Shown here piece after piece: positions 54,070 through 60,913 of a DNA stretch of 64,000 nt; the first letter of the stretch is position 1; each line of letters opens with the position of its first letter. Made by a program: the position numbers and the translations under genes. Location: positions 2,046,001 to 2,110,000 of the forward strand of contig NZ_LT670844.1 in NCBI RefSeq assembly GCF_900141755.1. The letters run 5' to 3'. Below the pieces are notes generated by a model that made no database searches, was not told the origin of the DNA, and worked only from the letters and a program-made list of their open reading frames with translations. This stretch comes from Bradyrhizobium lablabi (GTDB lineage: Bacteria > Pseudomonadota > Alphaproteobacteria > Rhizobiales > Xanthobacteraceae).

Positions 54070-54579
54070 TCACTCCTCCCTGGTCCAAACAGGAAGCGCC
54101 TTGCCGATGACGGAAGAACTAGGAACAACCCCAAAGTAGCGGCCGTCCAAAGAGTCTCCCGATTGCCAATTCATGAGAAAGAGCTCGTCCGCGCCAACGA
54201 CGCGACATCCTTGCCAGACAGGCAAGGGACGGCCGCGGGTATCGCGCGACAGCGCTTCTCCCATGTCGATCTCATCGACCGAGATCGTCAGCCCTTTCCT
54301 GCAGACCGTTTGTCCAGGCAACGCCAGCACCCGCTTCAGCATGGGAACGCCGATCGGCAAATAGCCGTTCAGATCGAGAAAGGTCGCAAGCGGCTCGGGC
54401 GGTCGGACGGCCACGAGTTCGGTGACGGCAAGCCTGCCAGCGGGCTTCAGCTGGTAGAGACCGACCGGAACGCTCTTCGAGGCGTTCCAAATGTAGGCTG
54501 GCGTTGCCTCTCCCATCGTCGACATGACAAGGGCAACAGCTCCGAACGTCATAACAATTGTCGCCAACCGACGCTTCAT
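54070..54579 (-). CDS. traF: Conjugal transfer peptidase TraF (S26 family)
   Basis: 169 residues from ATG 54579, which overlaps the DUF2840 stop as ATGA. One N-terminal membrane helix (LATIVMTFGAVALVMSTMGE) is followed by the S26 signal peptidase motifs WNASKSVPVGLYQL (catalytic Ser) and VPMLKRVLALPGQTVC (catalytic Lys), and WNWQSGDSLDGRYFG-type box E (FLMNWQSGDSLDGRYFG). TraF matures and cyclises the TrbC pilin in RP4-like systems. Confidence 0.92.
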   Translation of the reverse strand: MKRRLATIVMTFGAVALVMSTMGEATPAYIWNASKSVPVGLYQLKPAGRLAVTELVAVRPPEPLATFLDLNGYLPIGVPMLKRVLALPGQTVCRKGLTISVDEIDMGEALSRDTRGRPLPVWQGCRVVGADELFLMNWQSGDSLDGRYFGVVPSSSVIGKALPVWTREE

Positions 54580-55040
54580 GGCGCGATCCTCCGTCGATGA
54601 AGCCAAGCTTGATGGCGCGAACGTGTGTACGATCGCGGCTGTTCATTGACGGACAGACGGTTGTGGACGTGGTGCCAATAGTCGGGTGCTGCGTCGGCCG
54701 GATCGACGCCGAGCGCTTCAACGGAGTCGACAATTTGCAACACTCGCTCGACCTTGGGCCAACCGGCTAGCCGCAACAGGATATCGCCGCCCGGCCGCAC
54801 ATAGGGCACGGTCGCGCAGCGCTGGCCGGAAGGAACGGCCCGCACAATATCGATGCGCGAGATGACGGTGCCGAAGTCGTTGGAGGTCCAGCGCACGAAC
54901 GCGAATATGCTGCCGGGTGAAAAAGAAAGGATGCGCCGCCGCTTATCGAGAATCTGTTCCTCGGCATGACGGCCGAATCGAATCCAGTTCTCGATACGCT
55001 TTTCGAGCCACAGAAGTTCGACATGCGTGAGGTTGCTCAT
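54576..55040 (-). CDS. DUF2840 family protein
   Basis: 154 residues with GGAG seven bases before ATG 55040. The family features are HVELLWLEKRIENWIRFG, DKRRRILSFSPGSIFAFVRW and a conserved YVRPGGDILLRLAGWPKVER. DUF2840 genes occur almost only between parA/repA and traF in alphaproteobacterial ICEs and conjugative plasmids; the function is unknown. Here no parA gene lies upstream of it, only the iteron-like repeats and repA. Confidence 0.88.
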   Translation of the reverse strand: MSNLTHVELLWLEKRIENWIRFGRHAEEQILDKRRRILSFSPGSIFAFVRWTSNDFGTVISRIDIVRAVPSGQRCATVPYVRPGGDILLRLAGWPKVERVLQIVDSVEALGVDPADAAPDYWHHVHNRLSVNEQPRSYTRSRHQAWLHRRRIAP

Positions 55041-55115
55041 GCAGTTGCTCCTTCGCAGGAGAATTGCCGAGCCGAAAAACGCGCAAGGCGCGTTACCAGG
55101 GTGGCCTTACCGCCA

Positions 55116-55135
55116 GCGCTCCTGTCGAGGAGCGC
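55116..55135. terminator. Hairpin between repA and DUF2840
   Basis: GCGCTCCT, four-base loop, AGGAGCGC: a perfect 8-bp stem at 55116-55135, with no clear U-run after it. It may be a weak terminator of repA readthrough or a protein-binding site. Confidence 0.35.
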
Positions 55136-55283
55136 GCCGGTCGTGGCATTCCGTGCAACCAATCGCTGGCTATCCCCAGCGGTCGAGAACGGGCGGCCCG
55201 TTAGAAAGAATCCGAAGGATTCCAGGTTAGAGAAGTTACGGGTGTGGCAAGGCGTTGAATACCTAGACTTTTCAGCGGATTTT

Positions 55284-55346
55284 GGTCCCCGATAGCACGA
55301 GGATCGGGTCCCCGATAGCACGTGAGTTACGGTCCCCGATAGCACG
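55284..55346. repeat. Three iteron-like direct repeats beside repA
   Basis: The 16-mer GGTCCCCGATAGCACG occurs three times with no mismatch, at 55284-55299, 55307-55322 and 55331-55346. The starts are 23 and 24 bases apart, close to two helical turns. The array lies eight bases from the repA stop. Directly repeated sites at such spacing are typical binding sites (iterons) for plasmid replication initiators, so this is a candidate oriV for the excised ICE. No biochemical evidence can be drawn from sequence alone. Confidence 0.65.
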
Positions 55347-55353
55347 AGATGAT

Positions 55354-56235
55354 TCACAGCTTGTCCACCGATGCGGTTGCGAGGCCGCGACGGCGCAGAG
55401 CAGCCGTCAGCGGATCGACAGGAATGGGTGTGAAGTTGAGAAGCTCAGCGCCGCGCAGGCCGTGCTCGATGACGAGCCGATAACCGGGCAGTGTCTGGCG
55501 CCGGACGATCTCCCGCAGATCGTAAGCGAAGTGCTTTAGCGGCGAGAGGCTGCCGGATTTGGCGTGGAGATGGATGAGGTCAAAGCTCCAGCCTCCGTCT
55601 TGGCGACCGCCGTGCTTACGTACGAGCCGATAGAGCCAGCGCTCCAGGCCGCCGGTCAGGTCGAAATACGCCCGGTCGATGGTGAGGACGAGCGCTTCCT
55701 GCAGCACGCCGGCGTAAAACCAGTCCGGCAGGATCAATTCGAGTCCGCGCGGGTGTCCGTGCGTGTCCGCTGTCTCCTTCCATTCATTGATCCAGGAGAA
55801 GCGGTGCCGTCGACGTTCCGTGGGCTGTCGAATCGACGTCATTACAGTCGTTGATTGCAGCCGATCGAGCGCGGCTTTCAAGCGGTCGTAATCGCGCAAG
55901 CCGGTGCCGCGGCCGACAAAGGTAAGGATTTCGTACGGCGTTGCCGCCATTAGACGCGATGTTTTCAGACCGGCGTCGCGAGCTTCGACAATCTGCGAAG
56001 CAGCCCAGATCAGGACGTCCGCATCCCAGATGGTCGCCATGCCGTGCTCCGGCACAGCTTCGACGCGAATGGTGATCTTGCCGGCACGGAAGTCGATCGG
56101 AACAGTGCGCTTGGATTTGGCAAGCGAGAAGAAGGGATAGGCCATGAGATCCTGCGCGTCGCGCGGTGCGAGATCGCCGGGAAGCGCACGAAACAGATCA
56201 AGCTGCTCGCGTTCTGAGGTCTGTCTGCGCCGCAT
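55354..56235 (-). CDS. repA: Replication initiator protein RepA-like
   Basis: 293 residues from ATG 56235 (MRRRQTSEREQLDLFRALPG). The family marks are ARDAQDLMAYPFFSLAKSKR-like (DLAPRDAQDLMAYPFFSLAK), IWDADVLIWAASQI, YEILTFVGRGTGLRDYDRLK, FSWINEWKETADTHG and DWFYAGVLQEALVLTIDRAY, followed by LTGGLERWLYRLVRKHGG. This is the replication-initiator-A family with two winged helices, present in most Trb-type ICEs and many plasmids. It may allow the excised ICE to replicate for a time. The start lies 22 bases after the rdfS stop, and iteron-like repeats follow the gene. Confidence 0.9.
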   Translation of the reverse strand: MRRRQTSEREQLDLFRALPGDLAPRDAQDLMAYPFFSLAKSKRTVPIDFRAGKITIRVEAVPEHGMATIWDADVLIWAASQIVEARDAGLKTSRLMAATPYEILTFVGRGTGLRDYDRLKAALDRLQSTTVMTSIRQPTERRRHRFSWINEWKETADTHGHPRGLELILPDWFYAGVLQEALVLTIDRAYFDLTGGLERWLYRLVRKHGGRQDGGWSFDLIHLHAKSGSLSPLKHFAYDLREIVRRQTLPGYRLVIEHGLRGAELLNFTPIPVDPLTAALRRRGLATASVDKL

Positions 56236-56257
56236 CGACACTGTGCTCCCGTGGCGA

Positions 56258-56542
56258 TTAGCGGCGCACTTGGCCGGCGTAGGGCCGCGGAACGGCGGCA
56301 TGCCGCTTAGCAGGCAACACGGTCCCGGCGCCGGGATCGGAGGTCGAGGTCTTGGCGCCTCGGTCGGCCCACGCCTTCAGATCCTCGAGCGCGTAGACGA
56401 CGCGCCCACCGAGCTTTCGATAAGCGGGACCGGTCCCGTAAGTCCTGTGCTTTTCGAGTGTGCGGCCGGAGAGGCTGAGGAATCGCGCAGCTTCGGGCGT
56501 GCGCAGGTATCGCTGCGGCAATGCGGCATTCGGATCGGTCAT
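56258..56542 (-). CDS. rdfS: Excisionase / recombination directionality factor (AlpA-like)
   Basis: 94 residues. The MerR-type HTH_17 fold is clear: RYLRTPEAARFLSLSGRTLE, HRTYGTGPAYRKLGGRVVYA and LEDLKAWADRG. This is the usual RdfS/Xis pattern of Rhizobiales ICEs, in which it bends DNA at the attachment site and drives IntS-mediated excision. In ICEMlSymR7A its promoter is the target of FseA; here the fseA frames end 132 bp upstream on the same strand, so the regulator lies directly next to its expected target. No integrase gene is in the window. Confidence 0.85.
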   Translation of the reverse strand: MTDPNAALPQRYLRTPEAARFLSLSGRTLEKHRTYGTGPAYRKLGGRVVYALEDLKAWADRGAKTSTSDPGAGTVLPAKRHAAVPRPYAGQVRR

Positions 56543-56674
56543 CTGAGGGGCTCCATGATCTTCTGGAGCGCCGGCGAGGTCGGCGGCGCGTCGACGGTCA
56601 CAGTGGCGGAGCAGAGCCTCGAAGGGGGATGCCGAAGATGAGGGGGCGTGTTTTCGATACCCCCGAAAAATCGC

Positions 56675-57298
56675 TTACTTCTTACGAGATGGCGGGCGCA
56701 GCAACGCTCGGTAGCCGCCGCGCATCAAAGCGAAACCGCTCTGAACCAGGCGAATGGTCCGATTGCGCAAATCGTGGGTTCGCCAGTCGCGTTCGGAAAT
56801 GCGGCTGGCATCGAACAGGACTTCTGCAATTTCGCGATAAGTGCCGCCGTCCATGCGCGCGTCGAGCGCGCGCAGGGCGAGCGCCAGTCGTCGCCGGCGA
56901 TGCGCGGAAAGCGCGTGTAGCGGCGCCCCCGGAGGCCTGCCATTAAGGGCTCGCCACAATCGCCTGCCTGCATCGGCGCGGAATTCAAAGTCGCGGTCGA
57001 ACGGAAGTTCGACAGCATAGGTGACGGCAACGACTGACGCTTCTTTCAACCAAACGCGGTGCTCGGCACCGTGCAAATACAACACGGCGTGCCAACCGTC
57101 AGGCCCTTGCCTCAGTTGACCTTTGTTCAAGTCGCTGAGATCCAGGCTGACGTGCGAATGCGAACTCACCTGCAAGGCAGGCCGCACTGGCACGACCGTC
57201 GGCAGGACCTCCGGCGCCCAGAAGATCGTCTGTTCAAGACAAGATTGATCGGGATCAGCTGCGAAAAACCAACCCCCAACGGTGGCGAAATTCAGCAC
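56675..57298 (-). CDS. fseA: DUF2285 half of the FseA-type excision activator
   Basis: 207 residues in a frame starting at GTG 57298. The useful part probably begins at AADPDQSCLEQTIFWAPEVL (57262 onward). FWAPEVLPTVVPV and the C-terminal DUF2285 domain (GGTYREIAEVLFDASRISER ... RNRTIRLVQSGFALMRGGYR) follow. The GTG has no clear ribosome-binding site. The N-terminal DUF6499 region lies in the preceding frame, offset by one base. A +1 frameshift would join the two into a protein of about 255 residues, as in msi172-msi171 (FseA) of ICEMlSymR7A. Confidence 0.85.
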   Translation of the reverse strand: MLNFATVGGWFFAADPDQSCLEQTIFWAPEVLPTVVPVRPALQVSSHSHVSLDLSDLNKGQLRQGPDGWHAVLYLHGAEHRVWLKEASVVAVTYAVELPFDRDFEFRADAGRRLWRALNGRPPGAPLHALSAHRRRRLALALRALDARMDGGTYREIAEVLFDASRISERDWRTHDLRNRTIRLVQSGFALMRGGYRALLRPPSRKK

Positions 57299-57443
57299 TT
57301 ACGGTGAGACTGGCTGGTGAGGCACTCTGACGATCGTGTTGGAAACCGGGATTACGGCGCAGACATTCCCACGCAAATCCGGTGATTTCGGCCTCTTGGG
57401 CGCGGTCGTAGGCGTCCTGTGATCTCCAATCAAACGTAGACAT
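57255..57443 (-). CDS. fseA: DUF6499 half of the FseA-type activator
   Basis: 62 residues from ATG 57443 (MSTFDWRSQDAYDRAQEAEI), chosen because GGGG lies six bases upstream; further in-frame ATGs at 57455 and 57518 exist. The pattern WRSQDAYDRA, GFAWECLRRNPGFQHDRQ and EFRHRWGLVF is the DUF6499 transcription-activator N-terminus. The frame ends at TGA 57255-57257, only three codons after the Phe-Arg junction at which the next frame takes over. Alone it would lack the DUF2285 domain. Confidence 0.82.
   Translation of the reverse strand: MSTFDWRSQDAYDRAQEAEITGFAWECLRRNPGFQHDRQSASPASLTVSAEFRHRWGLVFRS
57261..57266 (-). promoter_or_regulatory. Candidate +1 programmed frameshift site UUU CGC
   Basis: In the DUF6499 frame the minus strand reads TGG GGG TTG GTT TTT CGC AGC TGA. 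If the Phe tRNA on TTT (57266-57264) slips one base forward to TTC (57265-57263), the next codon is GCA and the joined protein reads RWGLVFAADPD, which keeps the usual DUF6499-DUF2285 junction. The TTC pairs at least as well with the Phe anticodon, and the zero-frame stop is only two codons away. This matches the +1 shift shown for ICEMlSymR7A in kind, though its exact site is not compared here. Confidence 0.7.
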
Positions 57444-57591
57444 TTGCGTCCCCATCGCATTGCGAGATTGCGGCGGGATAATTCTGAGGGGCAACGGTTG
57501 TGGGAAGTCCCCGATCATGCATCGCGTGATGCAGCAGATCGAGTTCTGATATCAAGGGAGCAACTTTTTCTATGGCACGCGGAAATTGGAG

Positions 57592-57879
57592 TTAAAGATT
57601 CGGATTTGATGCCCCGCCTCGCAAAAGGTGACGATATCCATGCTCCGTCATCCATTTTGCGCGGGTCAGATGAGTATCGAATGCACGCCTTGCACGGTCG
57701 AGCTCAAGGTCCGGATCAATGTGCAATACCAGTTGCGCCACCTCACGCCAGTCCGCTCCCTCCGCGTCCGCATCGAGCATTCGCAGATAGGTTATAATGT
57801 GCTCCTCGTCGTACACCGTGAGAACGGGGTCCGTCGGCGCTATCTCGGCAACGTCGGGATTTAAAGGCGGTTTCTGCAT
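57592..57879 (-). CDS. qseM: DUF2285 antiactivator, QseM-like
   Basis: 95 residues from ATG 57879 (MQKPPLNPDVAEIAPTDPVL); a TTG at 57888 adds three. The whole protein is one DUF2285-type domain: IITYLRMLDADAEGADWREV, VLHIDPDLELDRARRAFDTH and KWMTEHGYRHLLRGG. QseM of ICEMlSymR7A is a stand-alone DUF2285 protein that binds and blocks both TraR and FseA. Size, domain and divergent orientation to an XRE gene match. It shares GYR-LLR with the C-terminus of the DUF2285 frame next door. Confidence 0.82.
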   Translation of the reverse strand: MQKPPLNPDVAEIAPTDPVLTVYDEEHIITYLRMLDADAEGADWREVAQLVLHIDPDLELDRARRAFDTHLTRAKWMTEHGYRHLLRGGASNPNL

Positions 57880-58053
57880 AAGATCCAATCTGGAGTGCTA
57901 CCAGACTCTACGCCATAGTTTGGCCGCAATCCAGTCCGGCCGATCTTTGTAGTGATCGTATCTCGAAAAATCCGATCCAAGAGCAGCCTGTGACAATCAT
58001 CGGCGGTCCCCGTTCGATGAGATTGGCCGTTGATGAATAGCACGCCTTGAGAC

Positions 58054-58092
58054 GAATAGGAACGATCGTTCCTAGAACGATCGTTCCTATTC
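58054..58092. promoter_or_regulatory. 39-bp inverted repeat, operator of qseM/qseC switch
   Basis: Two 18-bp arms, GAATAGGAACGATCGTTC and its exact reverse complement, flank a three-base centre (CTA). Each arm also holds a shorter palindrome: AGGAACGATCGTTCCT (58058-58073) is perfect, and GAACGATCGTTC (58075-58086) is its near copy 15 bases away. It lies 16 bases before the XRE start and 174 bases upstream of qseM. This arrangement suits two repressor dimers binding side by side on one face of the helix. The likely ligand is the XRE protein (QseC-like). Confidence 0.75.
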
Positions 58093-58108
58093 AGGTTCCG
58101 ATGTCGCC

Positions 58109-58336
58109 ATGGATCTTAAGGAGATCATGGCAGTGAACCTGCGTCGGAAACGCCACGATCTGCAAATGACGCAAGAAGAGCTGGCCGAGCGCGCGGGCCT
58201 AAGCGCCCGCTACGTCGGCGCGATCGAGCGCGGCGATGTATCGGCAAGCGTCACCGTGCTTGGGCAGATTGCGGAAGCGCTGGGAACCGAACCGGGAGAC
58301 TTACTCAAGCGGTTTGGACGGGCGACCAGATCGTAG
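58109..58336 (+). CDS. qseC: XRE-family regulator, QseC-like
   Basis: 75 residues from ATG 58109. A Cro/C1-type HTH is complete: NLRRKRHDLQMTQEELAERA, GLSARYVGAIERGDVSASVT and LGQIAEALGTEPGDLLKRFG. The ATG at 58127 also fits, with AAGGAG close upstream (3-base spacing), but would lose six residues. It is divergent from the qseM-like gene, with a 39-bp operator next to its own start. In ICEMlSymR7A the QseC repressor balances qseM expression and its own. No paired toxin or phage context is visible. Confidence 0.85.
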   Translation: MDLKEIMAVNLRRKRHDLQMTQEELAERAGLSARYVGAIERGDVSASVTVLGQIAEALGTEPGDLLKRFGRATRS

Positions 58337-58670
58337 GTCGCAATCCCGGCGTACGGGGTCTCACCTCAAGGGCACCGATTTCCTCCGGCGGCTATCTTCA
58401 TCAAGTCGCCGTAGCAAGCCTAGTGAGACATAAGCCTTCCGAAAACTTGATTCTTTTGTTGTGGCGATTCCCGGCCTCGGCATGTCCCGCGGGGCAGTCG
58501 CCGGTCACATCTATCCGATGGTGACAGCGATAATCTACCACCGACAACGCCGGCAGCAACCTAGGGGCCGACATTTTTGGTTTCGGGTCTGCGGTGGGGC
58601 GGCGGCACAATCAAAACCGCGCCGGCAAAGCGCCCCGCTCGATGAGCGGGGCGTTGAACTCCGGGTTTGC
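58337..58670. other. Spacer after qseC, with hairpin
   Basis: No gene is supported. A perfect 10-bp stem, CGCCCCGCTC / GAGCGGGGCG with a three-base loop, lies at 58631-58653, 17 bases beyond the DUF736 stop on the minus strand. It is likely the transcription terminator of that gene. Confidence 0.5.
58631..58653 (-). terminator. Terminator-like hairpin after DUF736
   Basis: A 10-bp GC-rich stem with loop ATC on the minus strand, 17 bases past the stop of the DUF736 gene. A short T-rich tail (CTTTG) follows rather than a full U-run, so a moderately strong terminator is likely. Confidence 0.5.
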
Positions 58671-58994
58671 TCAGTCGCCGTTGGGCTTGCGGCTGCGGGA
58701 CCAGATCAGGGTGTAGGTCTCGGCGTCTTCGTCGTCGAAGAGGTTGGCGTAGATCGGAGCGTTGAAGCTCGGATCGTCCAGCTTGACCGAGAGATAATCG
58801 CGACCCTCGGTGGAGCGCTTCGGCCAGGCGGCCCCGATCTCGGCGCGACCGACGTAGACCCGGTGGCTCGGAGCGTTGTCGTTGGTCCGGTCAGTCTCGG
58901 GGACGATGCGGACGCCCTTGGTCTGGAGGCTCAGGGTGACGATCTCGCCCTGGAATTCCTGGCCGGTTTTCTTGAATGAGCCGATGTTAGCCAT
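58671..58994 (-). CDS. DUF736 family protein
   Basis: 107 residues from ATG 58994 with AGGAGA seven bases upstream. The family pattern MANIGSFKKTGQEFQGEIVT, VRIVPETDRTNDNAPSHRVY and EIGAAWPKRSTEGRDYLSVK is clear. DUF736 proteins are ubiquitous on alphaproteobacterial plasmids and ICEs, often near single-strand DNA or antirestriction genes, and the function is unknown. A structured leader with a long hairpin lies upstream at 59087-59183. Confidence 0.9.
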   Translation of the reverse strand: MANIGSFKKTGQEFQGEIVTLSLQTKGVRIVPETDRTNDNAPSHRVYVGRAEIGAAWPKRSTEGRDYLSVKLDDPSFNAPIYANLFDDEDAETYTLIWSRSRKPNGD

Positions 58995-59527
58995 GTCACT
59001 TCTCCTTGCTGTTTTCGAGCTCCGCGACCACCGCGGCCTCGATGGCGATCTGAAAGCCGAAGGCGATCGACGCCGCACCCGTTCGGGCCGAAGCGCAGCG
59101 GAGGATGGCGGCGGTGAGACTTTCTTGTCTCGCGAGGAATGGGCAAAGCCCAGGGGAAGAAAGTCTCACCGCCGCCGTTGCGGTTCAGGCGATCGAGGCG
59201 TAGCCGGCCTTCGGCCAGATCAAGCCAATGAGAGGCCAGGTGCTTGCGTGCGCTGAACAGCATTTTGGAGACGTGCCAGCTAGCGATCGGCCCACACAAG
59301 AGGCCCTACATTCCAGACGAAGGAAAAGAAAGCCTGGCGTGCAGAAAGGTGGCCATGTGTCGGCAAGCAGACCGGACCAACGAGAACGCGCCGAGCCACC
59401 GGACCATAGCCTGCTGACGAGATCCCCCCGCTCAGTCGAAGTGTGGGAGAGGACCGCGATGTCGCGGTCATGTTGGACGAACCGATATCGGCGCTGATCC
59501 CAACCGAGAGACGATAAACCCGTAGAG
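58995..59527. other. Leader region of DUF736, no other gene
   Basis: A 533-bp stretch with no supported gene. Its striking feature is the nested inverted repeat at 59107-59176, described separately. The remaining sequence shows no other clear structure. Confidence 0.5.
59087..59183 (-). promoter_or_regulatory. Nested-hairpin leader element 1
   Basis: Perfect 20-bp arms (GGCGGCGGTGAGACTTTCTT at 59107-59126 and its complement at 59157-59176) enclose a 30-base loop, which itself folds as TGGGC-AAA-GCCCA (59140-59152). A 24-base motif, GCCGAAGCGCAGCGGAGGAT followed by GGCG (59087-59110), overlaps the left arm. The same motif, hairpin and inner hairpin occur at 61953-62049. The element lies ~110-180 bases upstream of the DUF736 start and could be a regulatory leader or a single-stranded promoter. 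Confidence 0.65.
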
Positions 59528-60004
59528 TCACCTGACCTTGGTCGTTGCCCCAATCGGCGGCTGGGCTGGGCTGAATGCAACGCCCGGTCTGAGAGCGGGC
59601 TGGGTCAAGATCGACACGCGTGCCCAGGCGGTGCACCCGACGCCGATGGCGCCAAGCATGGCGAACGATTCCCGCCACCATTCCTGTGGAATACCGTAGT
59701 GTGCAAGGGTAAGGGTCACATCATACCCGGCGCGAGCCGCCGGAACCGCGAACAGCAGCCGAATGAGAAGGCGGACAATGGGCGAGCGCGCGACGGAGAA
59801 GGCGTACTGTCCGAGCACGAGTGTGAAACCGGCCATAACGAAGCCAACAACGATGGCACCGAACGGACCTGCTCCGGCTTGATATGAATAGATCCCCACG
59901 GTCATGCCGACGAAGAACGGCAATGCGTGGGTCGCAAGCGCGAATAGTGCCCAGCAGAAGATGCCGAGACCGACGATATTAAGAAGAACACCTATGATGA
60001 GCAT
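59528..60004 (-). CDS. Four-helix membrane protein
   Basis: 158 residues from ATG 60004 (MLIIGVLLNIVGLGIFCWAL); a GTG near 60058 is also possible. Four hydrophobic segments occur (MLIIGVLLNIVGLGIFCWAL, HALPFFVGMTVGIYSYQAGA, AIVVGFVMAGFTLVLGQYAF, SFAMLGAIGVGCTAWARVSI). No family is recognised, but such small membrane proteins are common in ICE accessory regions. Position between DUF736 and a SnoaL-like gene suggests cargo. Confidence 0.55.
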   Translation of the reverse strand: MLIIGVLLNIVGLGIFCWALFALATHALPFFVGMTVGIYSYQAGAGPFGAIVVGFVMAGFTLVLGQYAFSVARSPIVRLLIRLLFAVPAARAGYDVTLTLAHYGIPQEWWRESFAMLGAIGVGCTAWARVSILTQPALRPGVAFSPAQPPIGATTKVR

Positions 60005-60255
60005 GGTGATGGTCCCCGTGACAAAGGTTGCAAGGGTCGCGCCTTCCACCACCACCACGGCGCGATCCCAAGAATAACCGATCCCGCCCGTGTTTGGAAT
60101 CCCTTACGGTCAAGTTTCAGGCATGAACAAGCAATACAGGAGAGCAGCCCGGTCGCTTTGCGAGGGAGACCGACATTGAACGGTGGCGCTGACGTGTCGC
60201 CGTTGCCGGCCTTCGAGACGGCAATCAGGAAGGCCGGCATTTCGATTGTCGTTAG

Positions 60256-60708
60256 CTAAGCGGCAAGCTTGATCAGCCCAAGCTGCTGCAGCGCGGTGAC
60301 GCCGTCGTCGAGTCCGATTTCCTCGGTGATCTTGCCGTCTTTCAGCTTTAGAACAGTCGTACCGGTAAATCGCATTTTCCGACCGGTGTTCGCGGGCAAG
60401 GAGCCGGCCAGGAAATCGCCGAACGCGGGGCCGGTGTGGGTCCCACCACCTTCCCAGCGGCCGACCACATAGTCGCCCTCCGCGATGAGATCGGCGGCGC
60501 CCCAGAAATTGAGATCGGGAAAGGCCTTACGGAAATCGGTCATGAAAGCCTTGATGTCTTCCCGTCCCCGACGTGGCTCGTGCAGTGAGTACTGAAGGAG
60601 CATATCCGGCGCGGCGAGTTCGTCGACGATTCCGAGATCGCACGTCTCACCCCAGAACTTGGTGAACCAGCGGCCGACGATGGCCTTGTTTTCATCTTCT
60701 CTTGACAT
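60256..60708 (-). CDS. SnoaL-like ester cyclase family protein
   Basis: 150 residues. The SnoaL/NTF2-like cone fold is shown by KAIVGRWFTKFWGETCDLGI, PRRGREDIKAFMTDFRKAFP, DLIAEGDYVVGRWEGGGTHT and TGTTVLKLKDGKITEEIGLD. The family includes polyketide cyclases and many proteins of unknown role. The gene has no link to transfer functions and looks like cargo. Confidence 0.8.
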   Translation of the reverse strand: MSREDENKAIVGRWFTKFWGETCDLGIVDELAAPDMLLQYSLHEPRRGREDIKAFMTDFRKAFPDLNFWGAADLIAEGDYVVGRWEGGGTHTGPAFGDFLAGSLPANTGRKMRFTGTTVLKLKDGKITEEIGLDDGVTALQQLGLIKLAA

Positions 60709-60913
60709 GCTCTATCTCCTGTTTTGCTTCGTCGTCTCAGCTGACGACCGGGTCGATCGATGCGATGGACTCTGGAGCAGAGACGTACGGTCTGCCACCC
60801 GATTTCCGTTCTCTTCGCAAGGCGGCAAGCGCAGCCTTTACGAGAGGGCAACCGTTACAGCTGCGCAAGCGAGTCTAATGCGTACATAATATGCGAGGTG
60901 GGAGGGGTGGCGC

